This document shows positions 7,679 to 14,771 of a DNA stretch of 32,094 bases, piece after piece. Origin of the DNA: Alphaproteobacteria bacterium (GTDB lineage Bacteria; Pseudomonadota; Alphaproteobacteria; Elsterales; Elsteraceae); the NCBI GenBank assembly GCA_013298565.1, contig JAAFIC010000035.1:1-32094 (forward strand), given 5' to 3'. Each line of letters starts with the position of its first letter. Within the stretch, counting starts at the first letter, position 1. The translations under genes were made by a program, and so were the position numbers. A model generated the notes under the pieces. It had not been told where the DNA came from. It did not search any database and saw nothing but the letters and a program-made list of their open reading frames with translations.

Positions 7679-8869
7679 CTATTTTGCCGCTTCCGGCAGT
7701 TTGCCCATCGCCACGGCCTCTTGCCAACGGCCATAATCCCACGGAACGTCGGTATTGCAGTTGCTCTGGCAACTCTCGCAACTCGGCATCACGCGGGGGG
7801 CCACCACGTGCGGTTCCACGAGATCCATGAAATGCTGTTCGTCGATACCCAGAATATCGAGGAAAATATCAAGGGCGGCGGGGCGCTTGCCATCATACTC
7901 CGCCACCAGCTTTTCAGCGGTTTCCCGGTCCATCCGGTGATTGCGAATATCAATGGAGGTTACGTGGGTGGTGCGCCCGAACCCGCGCTTCAGCCACTTT
8001 ATATAATCGCGCACGCCCTGCACGAAGCACTCGATTTTCTCGTAATCATACTCCGGCGGCACGCCTTCTACCTGATCGCCCTTCCAATCCAACTCCCGCT
8101 TGATGATATCGACTTGGCGACGCACGTCCCACGGCACAAAATGCCCCAAGAAGACCGACTTCACCCCAAGCTTCCGCAAATCGCGCGCCGGGGGGAAGGT
8201 GAAGGGCTTCAGGTCGCGCAACGTCACCGGATAGTCCGAAACGCTATTATCCAGCATCCCCAGCATATCTTCGGCATTGATGCCCAGGTTGATAACGCGG
8301 TTAAAGCGGCGCTCGTCGTGCTCTTCCACGTCATGATAGCCGTAGAAGGAGCTATATTCCGAACTCGGCTCGCCCCAAAACACCAGCGGCACTTGGTGGC
8401 GCAGGGCTTCCCACATGGGGAAGGAGAAAATGCCCGTGTGGCAGTGCCAGCAAAAATCGCCTCGGCGCTTCAGCGCCTCATACATCAGCTTGCGGACGAC
8501 CTGCCAGTTGGGCGTGAATTTAACGATGTCACAGCCCAGGCGGCGCAGCGCCTTTAGGCAATTCTCTTCAATGGTGGGGCGCATGAAGCCGTGATCGAAC
8601 CGCACCACGAGGCACTTCAGTTTTTTAACCGTCACCAAATACCACAGCGTAAACGCCGAATCCTTCCCGCCAGAGAACGGTACGATGCAGTCGTAATCAT
8701 GCTTGCCACGGTATTGCTCGATCAGCGTATCGAGATCCTGGCCGCGTTGGCCCCAATCAATCTCATCCTGCTTCACTTCGATCTGACGGCAGACGGAACA
8801 GACGCCCTGTTCGTCAAAGCCCAAGGTTTCGGCGGTTTCGGGCATTACGCAGCGGCTGCAATAACGCAT
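7679..8869 (-). CDS. pseA: N-acetyl sugar amidotransferase (PseA/WbpG family)
   Basis: A 396-aa ATP-dependent amidotransferase of the family that includes Campylobacter PseA and Pseudomonas WbpG. These convert an acetamido group of a nonulosonic or uronic sugar to an acetamidino group using ammonia. The PP-loop motif FSGGKDSAF (SGGKDS at 66-71) shows the ATP-pyrophosphatase fold. Cysteine pairs CSRC near residue 4 and CSVC near 24, with CESCQSNC near the C-terminus, suggest a metal site. The central part has HCHTGIFSFPMWEAL and WGEPSSEYSSFYGY. It leads a unit with hisH-like, hisF-like and GNAT genes. With the Pse operon in the same window, 7-acetamidino pseudaminic acid is the likeliest product, but the exact sugar is inferred. 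Confidence 0.88.
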   Translation of the reverse strand: MRYCSRCVMPETAETLGFDEQGVCSVCRQIEVKQDEIDWGQRGQDLDTLIEQYRGKHDYDCIVPFSGGKDSAFTLWYLVTVKKLKCLVVRFDHGFMRPTIEENCLKALRRLGCDIVKFTPNWQVVRKLMYEALKRRGDFCWHCHTGIFSFPMWEALRHQVPLVFWGEPSSEYSSFYGYHDVEEHDERRFNRVINLGINAEDMLGMLDNSVSDYPVTLRDLKPFTFPPARDLRKLGVKSVFLGHFVPWDVRRQVDIIKRELDWKGDQVEGVPPEYDYEKIECFVQGVRDYIKWLKRGFGRTTHVTSIDIRNHRMDRETAEKLVAEYDGKRPAALDIFLDILGIDEQHFMDLVEPHVVAPRVMPSCESCQSNCNTDVPWDYGRWQEAVAMGKLPEAAK

Positions 8870-8889
8870 GGGTCTAGCAACTCCCTTAT

Positions 8890-8910
8890 CCGATACGGAA
8901 GGCGTATCGG
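8890..8910 (-). other. Leader hairpin upstream of the sugar amidotransferase gene
   Basis: CCGATACG and CGTATCGG form a perfect 8-bp stem around a 5-nt loop, 20 nt upstream of the amidotransferase ATG. In the minus-strand transcript it ends just before the GATAAGGGAG ribosome-binding region. No T-run follows, so it is not an obvious terminator. It may affect translation or mark the boundary with the FlaG-like gene (inference). Confidence 0.4.
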
Positions 8911-8970
8911 CTTCGCACTCCCCATCTAGCGGGCAGGGGGGCGGGAAGGCAAGGGGTGCAATACGCCCCG

Positions 8971-9324
8971 TTAGGTTCTTTGATCTAAACGCAGCTCTCG
9001 GCTGGCCTTTATATCGGCATCTTTGGGCGCGGGATCACCCTTACCCGCAGCCTTCGCAATCTGCTGGGCGTAGCTGGCCGCTGCCTGCGACGGAAACTGC
9101 ACGATCAACGCCCCGCTAGATGTATCGAGAATCGTCACGAAAAACCGCCGCAAATCAGGATCGAACCGCCCCTGCACTGTTACGCCAAAATCATCCGGCT
9201 TGGGTTCTGGGGCTGCGCTCTTCTTCTTCTCGGCCTCCTGGCTTGCAGGGGCAGGGCGGGCGGCGGCGCGCGTCGAATTTTCCGGTCGAGACGATGCCGT
9301 TGTCGATGTCGTTGCCGAATCCAT
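8971..9324 (-). CDS. Small FlaG-like protein
   Basis: A 117-aa protein whose first half is a low-complexity Ser/Thr/Ala/Pro/Lys linker. The second half reads FDPDLRRFFVTILDTSSGALIVQFPSQ and resembles the FlaG pattern of a beta-hairpin with D-x-x-T/S-G-x-x-I-x-Q-x-P. FlaG proteins are short flagellar proteins often encoded next to flagellin and thought to influence filament length. The gene lies divergent from flagellin, 311 bp away. ATG 9324 is chosen because AGGAGG sits 8 nt upstream; a TTG six bases earlier would be too close to that site. Family assignment rests on one short motif and context, so it is tentative. Confidence 0.6.
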   Translation of the reverse strand: MDSATTSTTASSRPENSTRAAARPAPASQEAEKKKSAAPEPKPDDFGVTVQGRFDPDLRRFFVTILDTSSGALIVQFPSQAAASYAQQIAKAAGKGDPAPKDADIKASRELRLDQRT

Positions 9325-9635
9325 TGCCAAACCCTCCTAAAGCATTACAGCCAACCGCCGAAGACCGTCTCCTCAACACCCCCGCCAATCATTTCATCAG
9401 CATGTCACAGTCGCAATTTACATCAAATTCGCGCTTTTGCGAAGGGGTATATATAAGGTGTAGGGATTCGCGGAAATATGCCATTTTCTGCCATCCAGCC
9501 ATCCAGGAAAAATACCCCAAGCACAACACCACGGTAAAATTTACCTATTGAATCGGCCTAAAACTAAGGTAGTGTGAAACCAGCATCGCAAAAAGCGGTG
9601 TTATCCATCTCTAGTCTCCAGAAGGGGAAGATACT
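9325..9635. other. Divergent intergenic region between flaG-like gene and flagellin
   Basis: About 311 bp without a gene, A+T-richer toward flagellin. It must hold the flagellin promoter, but I see no sigma-54 site (no GG-N10-GC on the plus strand from about 9480 on) and no clear sigma-28 site. TAAA at 9536 followed by GGCCTAAA is only a half match. A near-perfect inverted repeat, GGTAAA-A-TTTACC at 9533-9545, about 90 bp upstream of the flagellin start, could be an operator. An AAGGGGAAG ribosome-binding site precedes the flagellin ATG. Confidence 0.5.
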
Positions 9636-10835
9636 ATGGCTTATTCGACCAATGTCACGCTGAGCACCTCCGTTCGCACCAACCTGCGCGCTCTGCAAAA
9701 CACTCAAGCGGCTGTGGACGTTACAAACAATCGCCTGAACACTGGTAAGAAGGTCAATACGGTCGTTGACGATGCCGTTGCCTTCTTCTCAGCGAAGGCT
9801 TTGGATGATCGCGCTTCCGATTTCAATGATCGTAAGGCCAACATCGATCAATCTATCAGCACTGTTAACGCTGCTTTGACGGCTACGGCGGCCATCGACT
9901 CGCTGATTAAGCAGTTGAAGGGTATTGTTACTTCGGCAAAGTCGGCAACGGCTACCGAACGCGGTACATTCCAAACGCAGTATAACACTGTCAAAACGCA
10001 GATCGATCAGCTCGTTACGGATGCGACCTACCAAGGTCTGAATCTCGTCAGCAATTCGACATCGAAGCTGACGACGCAGTTCTCTGATCGTTCGGCTAGT
10101 CGTTTGGATATTACTGCCCAGCGTTTGACGACCTATGGTGTTCAATCGGCTCAGCAGCTTTTGACCGGTGCTGCTGCATCGATTGCTTCTAACATCATTC
10201 TGGGCGGTGCTGCTGGCCTCTATCAGGTCACGATCGTGAGTACGGGAACCTCGACGACTCAGTTTGCCAAGTACGGTAACTTCAGCATTGCTGCCGCCGC
10301 GACCAGCGTTCAGTTCAGTAACGCTAACATTTCGCAGACGTTCAATGCTTCGATTACCCGTTCTACAAATGTGCAGTTTACGAACACGTTCCTTGATGTG
10401 TCGGGTCTGAACATTTTTGCAGGGTCGAACATCTTCATCTTCGTTGACTCGCAAACGACGGGTTCCAACGCTGTTACGACGATCTCGACTGGTACGCAGT
10501 GGTCGGCTGCCGCCTTTGATCCCAGTGCGGGTTTGGCTAACGATCAGTTCACGCAGGCCCTCGACTATCTTCTGTCCAGCCTCGATACTTCGATCTCGCA
10601 GAATAACTCGGCTTCGAAGGCATTGGGTACGAGCGTTGCTATCCTGAGCACGCGCCTTGAGTTCACGAAAGAATACGTGAATAACCAGAAGGAAGGCGCT
10701 GGTAAGCTGACATTGGCCGAGACGAACGAAGAAGGTGCGAACCTTGTTTCGTTGCAGACCCGCCAGCAGCTTGGTATTCAGGCTCTGTCCTTTGCTGGTC
10801 AGTCTGAGCAGTCTGTTCTGCGTCTGTTCGGCTAG
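9636..10835 (+). CDS. fla: Flagellin
   Basis: A 399-aa flagellin, the filament subunit exported through the hook. The N-terminal D0/D1 region shows TNLRALQNTQAAVDVTNNRLNTGKKV and VVDDAVAFFSAKAL. The C-terminal region shows LGTSVAILSTRLEFTKEYVNN, LAETNEEGANLVSLQTRQQLG and a terminal QSEQSVLRLFG. The middle (about residues 140-300) is rich in Ser, Thr and Asn, contains no Cys, and is the natural target for O-linked sugars. It is the only flagellin in the window. Translation has a good ribosome-binding site, and a strong terminator follows the stop. The genes after it encode three glycosyltransferase candidates plus FlbT and FlaF, which in other alphaproteobacteria regulate flagellin mRNA and secretion. 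Confidence 0.96.
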   Translation: MAYSTNVTLSTSVRTNLRALQNTQAAVDVTNNRLNTGKKVNTVVDDAVAFFSAKALDDRASDFNDRKANIDQSISTVNAALTATAAIDSLIKQLKGIVTSAKSATATERGTFQTQYNTVKTQIDQLVTDATYQGLNLVSNSTSKLTTQFSDRSASRLDITAQRLTTYGVQSAQQLLTGAAASIASNIILGGAAGLYQVTIVSTGTSTTQFAKYGNFSIAAAATSVQFSNANISQTFNASITRSTNVQFTNTFLDVSGLNIFAGSNIFIFVDSQTTGSNAVTTISTGTQWSAAAFDPSAGLANDQFTQALDYLLSSLDTSISQNNSASKALGTSVAILSTRLEFTKEYVNNQKEGAGKLTLAETNEEGANLVSLQTRQQLGIQALSFAGQSEQSVLRLFG

Positions 10836-10861
10836 TCTTCAGCGTAAAACTAAAGTGTATT

Positions 10862-10895
10862 GGAAAGGGAAGCTTGCTTCCCTTTCCTTTTTTTT
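10862..10895 (+). terminator. Intrinsic terminator of the flagellin gene
   Basis: GGAAAGGGAAGC and GCTTCCCTTTCC form a perfect 12-bp stem with almost no loop (in practice 11 bp with a CTTG loop), followed immediately by eight T. It starts 27 nt after the flagellin stop and ends 11 nt before the maf start. Flagellin mRNA should mostly end here, so maf and later genes need readthrough or their own promoter. Confidence 0.93.
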
Positions 10896-10906
10896 GAGAG
10901 ATAATC

Positions 10907-12907
10907 ATGAAATTTTTAACGACTGAAAAAAAACTCTATAATAAAAATAGAAAGATTTTACTTAAATACTACCCTGGATTGATTGATATTCTGAGCCGTG
11001 AATTTCCGTCAAATATAGATCTGTTTAGACAAGACGATCAAATTGACGTTTTGGTAAATGGCGCGCGTTTCTATGGTGTCGATTATCGCGTTTTTGCGAG
11101 CGATCAAATGGAAACATTCATTGCTAGCCCAAGTTACGGTGAAGGTGGAAAGCCAGAGTCCTCTAAGGAACGCACGCCTACCTATGAAAAAATATTCTCT
11201 AAATTTTATAAAGCTCTCGCATCCGCTGATTTAACGTTGAATGAAAACCGCGAGCGTCCCGACGCTTCGACCGCATTTATTTTTGGTCTTGGGCTAGGTG
11301 ATCATTTACACCAAATCTATATTCAAACACAGTGCCGCTATCTTGTTGTTTTTGAACCCGAACCTTTTTTATTGAAATTATCAATGTACTTTACGGATTG
11401 GACCCGCATTCTCAAGATAGCAGAAGATCGGATTTTTTTCTTTTTCCAAACGAATCCCGAGATTGCTTTCAATGAAACACGTATTATTTTACGCGGCTTA
11501 AATATTGGTTTGCAAGTTTTAATTTATAAATATCAGCATTATACATCGACACATCTATCGGCGATAAGAAAATATTTTGATGATAAGGTTCATACATTAT
11601 ATGACGGGCTGGGATTTTATGACGATGAGAAGGTAATGCTACGAAATCATCTTCTTAATGCGTATGGCGATGAGTGGAAGCTTTGTACTCAAGCCAAAAA
11701 AGGGCATTTAATTGGTGCTGTTATCGTTGGTGCTGGGCCTTCTCTTAATAATGATATTGAGTGGCTTTTAGAAAACAAAAATAAACTTGTCATTTTTTCT
11801 GGAGGTTCAGCCCTTCCATCCTTATTAAAGCATAATATTGTCCCCGATTTTCATGTTGAGATTGAAAATATAGCGATGAATTATGAACTTCTTGAACCTT
11901 TGGCGAGGGAGTATGATTTACGTGATGTTATTTTAGTATCATCTTCAACGATGGACACTAAATCCACTCGCCTATTTACACGGCGGTTATGGTTCATGCG
12001 TGAAGGTGTTATGGCGTCACAGGTGTTCAGGCCCGATCAAGAAACCCTGATATGGCAAAATCCGACTGTTGTTAACACAGCTCTTTCGGCGGCTTTGGCG
12101 TTCGGCTTCAGAAATATTTTGATGTTAGGGGCTGATTTCGGTACGCGTGACCGTAATGTCCATCATTCAAAGGGAACAGCCTATGAGTCTCATAAAGACC
12201 TAAAGAAGGTTGAGTTTAAGTTTCCAGATGTTATTTCTGCAAACTTTGGTGGCCAAGCCTATACAAATATACATTATATAAACGGTATATTGGCTATAGC
12301 TATTCTTCTTAAGCATTATCGCCAAGCCCGCACATTCAACGGCTCTGATGGTGCCTTAGTGGAAGGATGCTTCCCGGTTCGTGCAAAGCGCTTCAAAACG
12401 AACCTAGATGTATCAGATAAAAAACAGATAACAGAATGGATCTATGAGAAATCTGGAACAGTTGATTGGTCTCAAAAATACGATCAAGATTTGATTGAAT
12501 TTTTAGAAAATAATTTTGAAGATTATTTCAAAAAACTTATGCTGGGATATAAAAAGTCTTTGAACAAAGGTAAAAAAGATTTTTTAATATTTCTTTCGGA
12601 GATTTATTTAGAAACGGGTCGCATTGAGCAACCCTTCTCTTTATTTAACCCTATGATAAATGGAAGTATTAATACTTTTACAATGCTTCAAATGTATTAT
12701 TGGAGTCGCGTGCCTATTGAGCAAAAGCATCAGTATGAACGGATTTGCCGCCGTCAGTGGCGTAGCTTCTTCAATATCATCAGGAAGGATTTTTTAGAGT
12801 TACTAAAGTCTATTCGGCAAGAATTGCCCCTTGTGCGGCCGGAGTTGTTTGACGATAAAGGCATTCTGATTGTTGAAGCCAAATCGAGCGCGCAAAATGC
12901 TGAATGA
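10907..12907 (+). CDS. maf: Maf-type flagellin glycosyltransferase (DUF115/MptE-like)
   Basis: A 666-aa protein of the motility accessory factor family, which transfers nonulosonic acids such as pseudaminic acid to Ser/Thr of flagellin in the cytoplasm. The central DUF115 domain (about residues 240-440) has GAVIVGAGPSLNNDIEWL, VIFSGGSALPSLLKHNIVPD, QNPTVVNTALSAALAFGF and NILMLGADFGTRD. These resemble sialyltransferase-like folds. The flanking N- and C-terminal parts are family-typical. The gene is visibly A+T-richer than pseB or the Pse operon, mostly through A/T third positions. It follows the flagellin terminator with a GAGAG ribosome-binding site, and its end overlaps pseB by 11 nt. Maf beside flagellin and pseB is a well-known arrangement. 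Confidence 0.88.
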   Translation: MKFLTTEKKLYNKNRKILLKYYPGLIDILSREFPSNIDLFRQDDQIDVLVNGARFYGVDYRVFASDQMETFIASPSYGEGGKPESSKERTPTYEKIFSKFYKALASADLTLNENRERPDASTAFIFGLGLGDHLHQIYIQTQCRYLVVFEPEPFLLKLSMYFTDWTRILKIAEDRIFFFFQTNPEIAFNETRIILRGLNIGLQVLIYKYQHYTSTHLSAIRKYFDDKVHTLYDGLGFYDDEKVMLRNHLLNAYGDEWKLCTQAKKGHLIGAVIVGAGPSLNNDIEWLLENKNKLVIFSGGSALPSLLKHNIVPDFHVEIENIAMNYELLEPLAREYDLRDVILVSSSTMDTKSTRLFTRRLWFMREGVMASQVFRPDQETLIWQNPTVVNTALSAALAFGFRNILMLGADFGTRDRNVHHSKGTAYESHKDLKKVEFKFPDVISANFGGQAYTNIHYINGILAIAILLKHYRQARTFNGSDGALVEGCFPVRAKRFKTNLDVSDKKQITEWIYEKSGTVDWSQKYDQDLIEFLENNFEDYFKKLMLGYKKSLNKGKKDFLIFLSEIYLETGRIEQPFSLFNPMINGSINTFTMLQMYYWSRVPIEQKHQYERICRRQWRSFFNIIRKDFLELLKSIRQELPLVRPELFDDKGILIVEAKSSAQNAE

Positions 12908-13904
12908 TAAGTCGATCCTGGTCACGGGCGGTACGGGTTCCTTCGGGAAGCGTTTGGTTCGCACCATCCTGTCGCGTTACAAGCCGCGCCGCCTGATTGT
13001 GTTCAGCCGCGATGAGCTGAAACAGTTCGAGATGCAACAGAGCTTCCCCGATAGCCGCTTCGATTGTATGCGCTATTTTCTGGGAGACGTGCGCGATAAG
13101 GATCGGTTGTACCGCGCCTTCGATGGTGTCGATGTGGTTATTCATGCCGCCGCCCTTAAGCAGGTGCCAGCGGCGGAATATAACCCAATCGAGGCGATCC
13201 GCACCAATGTGCTCGGGGCCGCCAACGTGATTGATGCGGCCATTGATAAGGGCGTACAGCGGGTCGTGGCGTTGAGCACCGATAAGGCGGCGAACCCGAT
13301 TAACCTGTATGGGGCCACCAAGCTCTGTTCCGATAAGCTGTTCATCGCGGCGCGTTCATACTCGAATGACCGCACGCGCTTCTGCGTGGTGCGTTACGGC
13401 AATGTGATCGGCAGTCGCGGCAGTGTCGTTCCGGTGTTCTTGCGCCAGAAGGAAGCCGGGTCCGTAACCATCACCGACGAGCGGATGACGCGCTTTGTGA
13501 TTACGCTGGATCAAGGCGTTCAGTTCGTGATCGACTCGTTGGAGCGGATGCAGGGCGGCGAGATTTTTGTGCCGAAGATTCCCAGCGTCGGCATTAACGA
13601 TATTGCCGAAGCCATTGCGCCCGGCTGCCCGCGCCACACCGTTGGCATTCGCCCCGGCGAAAAGCTGCACGAAGTGATGGTTGCGGAAGATGATGCGCGC
13701 AACACAATCGAATTCGCCAATCATTTTTCGATTTTGCCGGATGCTGCCGCGCTGGAAAACCCGGTTTTCACGCAAAATGGCCTCGGCATTCGCTGTGCGG
13801 AAGATTTCCGCTACTCAAGTGATCGAAATGATGTTTGGGTAGATGCCCCTGGCTTCGATCGCTTGTGGCAAGACGAGCAGAATAGCGAAGCGCAGTCGCT
13901 TTAA
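12897..13904 (+). CDS. pseB: UDP-GlcNAc 4,6-dehydratase (inverting) PseB
   Basis: PseB makes the first step of pseudaminic acid synthesis: UDP-GlcNAc is dehydrated and epimerised to a UDP-4-keto-6-deoxy-L-arabino sugar. The 335-aa protein has the NADP-binding motif VTGGTGSFGKRL and GDVRDKDRL. Catalytic residues Asp129, Lys130 and Tyr138 (STDKAANPINLYGATK) match the inverting-dehydratase set of Helicobacter FlaA1 with a three-residue offset. ATG 12897 is chosen over an upstream in-frame ATG because the fold begins there; it overlaps the end of maf by 11 nt, suggesting coupled translation. The other Pse genes are about 12 kb away on the opposite strand, so pseB may be controlled with flagellin modification. 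The Caulobacter counterpart is FlmA. Confidence 0.93.
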   Translation: MLNDKSILVTGGTGSFGKRLVRTILSRYKPRRLIVFSRDELKQFEMQQSFPDSRFDCMRYFLGDVRDKDRLYRAFDGVDVVIHAAALKQVPAAEYNPIEAIRTNVLGAANVIDAAIDKGVQRVVALSTDKAANPINLYGATKLCSDKLFIAARSYSNDRTRFCVVRYGNVIGSRGSVVPVFLRQKEAGSVTITDERMTRFVITLDQGVQFVIDSLERMQGGEIFVPKIPSVGINDIAEAIAPGCPRHTVGIRPGEKLHEVMVAEDDARNTIEFANHFSILPDAAALENPVFTQNGLGIRCAEDFRYSSDRNDVWVDAPGFDRLWQDEQNSEAQSL

Positions 13905-13918
13905 GCTGGAGAACGATG

Positions 13919-14401
13919 ATGCCGCTTAAGATGACGCTAAAACCCGGCGAACGCATTATTGTGAATGGTGCCGTGTTGGAAAATGGCGGCCATGAAGCGC
14001 ATCTGGTGTTTCTGAACGATGCCGCTTTCATGCGGGAGAAAGATATACTCAGCGAGGCCGATGCTTCAACACCGGCTGCCCGTGTTTATTTCGCGCTTCA
14101 ATGTGTGTATATTTTCTCTGAGCGGCGCGAGCATTACAGTGCTCTCCTGGCAGAGTTTCTGGCCGATTATTTGGCGGCAGCGCCAAGTTCCTTGGAATTG
14201 ATCGAGCGTATTCAAAAACTCGTTGAACAGGGCGACTATTATCAAGCCCTTAAGACCGTGCGTGCGCTGATCGCGCATGAAAGAGAGAGGTTGGAGCATG
14301 TCAGTGCCACCGTCGAAAGCCTATCCAACCCGCCCCCCGGCGGGGAACCCCGTACAGACGCTGGCCTGGGGGTTGATCCAAGCCGCGAAGCGACTGGATG
14401 A
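13919..14401 (+). CDS. flbT: Flagellin regulator FlbT
   Basis: A 160-aa FlbT protein. In Caulobacter FlbT binds the 5' leader of flagellin mRNA and promotes its decay when the hook is incomplete, linking filament synthesis to assembly. The start MPLKMTLKPGERIIVNGAV is the family signature, followed by FMREKDILSEADASTPAARV and a YYQALKTVRALIAHE helix. ATG 13919 is preferred over the adjacent ATG 13916 because GGAG then lies 7 nt upstream and the family begins with MPLK. After the conserved part a tail of about 34 residues (rich in Pro, Gly, Glu) is encoded in DNA that also encodes the start of FlaF in another frame. It lies 14 bp after pseB. Confidence 0.92.
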   Translation: MPLKMTLKPGERIIVNGAVLENGGHEAHLVFLNDAAFMREKDILSEADASTPAARVYFALQCVYIFSERREHYSALLAEFLADYLAAAPSSLELIERIQKLVEQGDYYQALKTVRALIAHERERLEHVSATVESLSNPPPGGEPRTDAGLGVDPSREATG

Positions 14402-14750
14402 CGCTCAACGGCAGCCCGACGATAAAGACGGATTGCTGGCCGCCGCGCGGTTGAATTGGAAGCTCTGGACCATCATTCAGGCCGATGTGCTGGATGACGA
14501 GAGTTTGTTGCCGCTTGACGTGCGCCAAAACCTTCTAAACCTCTCCAATTTTATTGATAAGCATACGATTGGCTTTATTACTGAGCCAGACGCGCAGAAA
14601 ATACCAACCCTGATCGAGATTAACAAAAATATCGCGGCAGGGCTGTTCGACTCGCTGCGATTAAAGCCTGAAGCTGTGCCAGAAACCGAACAATCGGGGG
14701 CGCAACCTGCCGCTATCCCGACAAATGAAAAAATAAGCACTAGTGCTTAA
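14298..14750 (+). CDS. flaF: Flagellin regulator/secretion factor FlaF
   Basis: A 150-aa FlaF protein. FlaF is an alphaproteobacterial factor that works with FlbT, promoting flagellin production and secretion; direct flagellin binding is known in Caulobacter. The family pattern is seen in KAYPTRPPAGNPVQTLAWGL, RLNWKLWTIIQADVLDDES, LPLDVRQNLLNLSNFIDKHT and PTLIEINKNIAAGL. ATG 14298 has TTGGAG just upstream; an in-frame ATG at 14277 adds seven unlikely residues. The first 104 nt overlap the end of flbT in a different frame. The last 30 residues after the conserved core are Pro/Ser/Thr-rich and probably disordered. The OGT-like gene follows after 21 bp. Confidence 0.9.
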   Translation: MSVPPSKAYPTRPPAGNPVQTLAWGLIQAAKRLDDAQRQPDDKDGLLAAARLNWKLWTIIQADVLDDESLLPLDVRQNLLNLSNFIDKHTIGFITEPDAQKIPTLIEINKNIAAGLFDSLRLKPEAVPETEQSGAQPAAIPTNEKISTSA

Positions 14751-14771
14751 AAGTTTCAGAAAGACGATATC

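Noticed and set aside
6992-8557. Open frame of 521 codons on the plus strand
   Set aside because: It is antisense to the HisH-like and amidotransferase genes, is His/Arg/Ala-rich, and has no domain; the minus-strand genes carry catalytic motifs.
9536-9562. Possible sigma-28 promoter for flagellin (TAAA plus GGCCTAAA)
   Set aside because: Only about half of the -10 consensus GCCGATAA is matched.
9789-10454. Open frame of 221 codons antisense to flagellin
   Set aside because: Shadow of the flagellin codon pattern; Arg/Ser-rich and without a ribosome-binding site.
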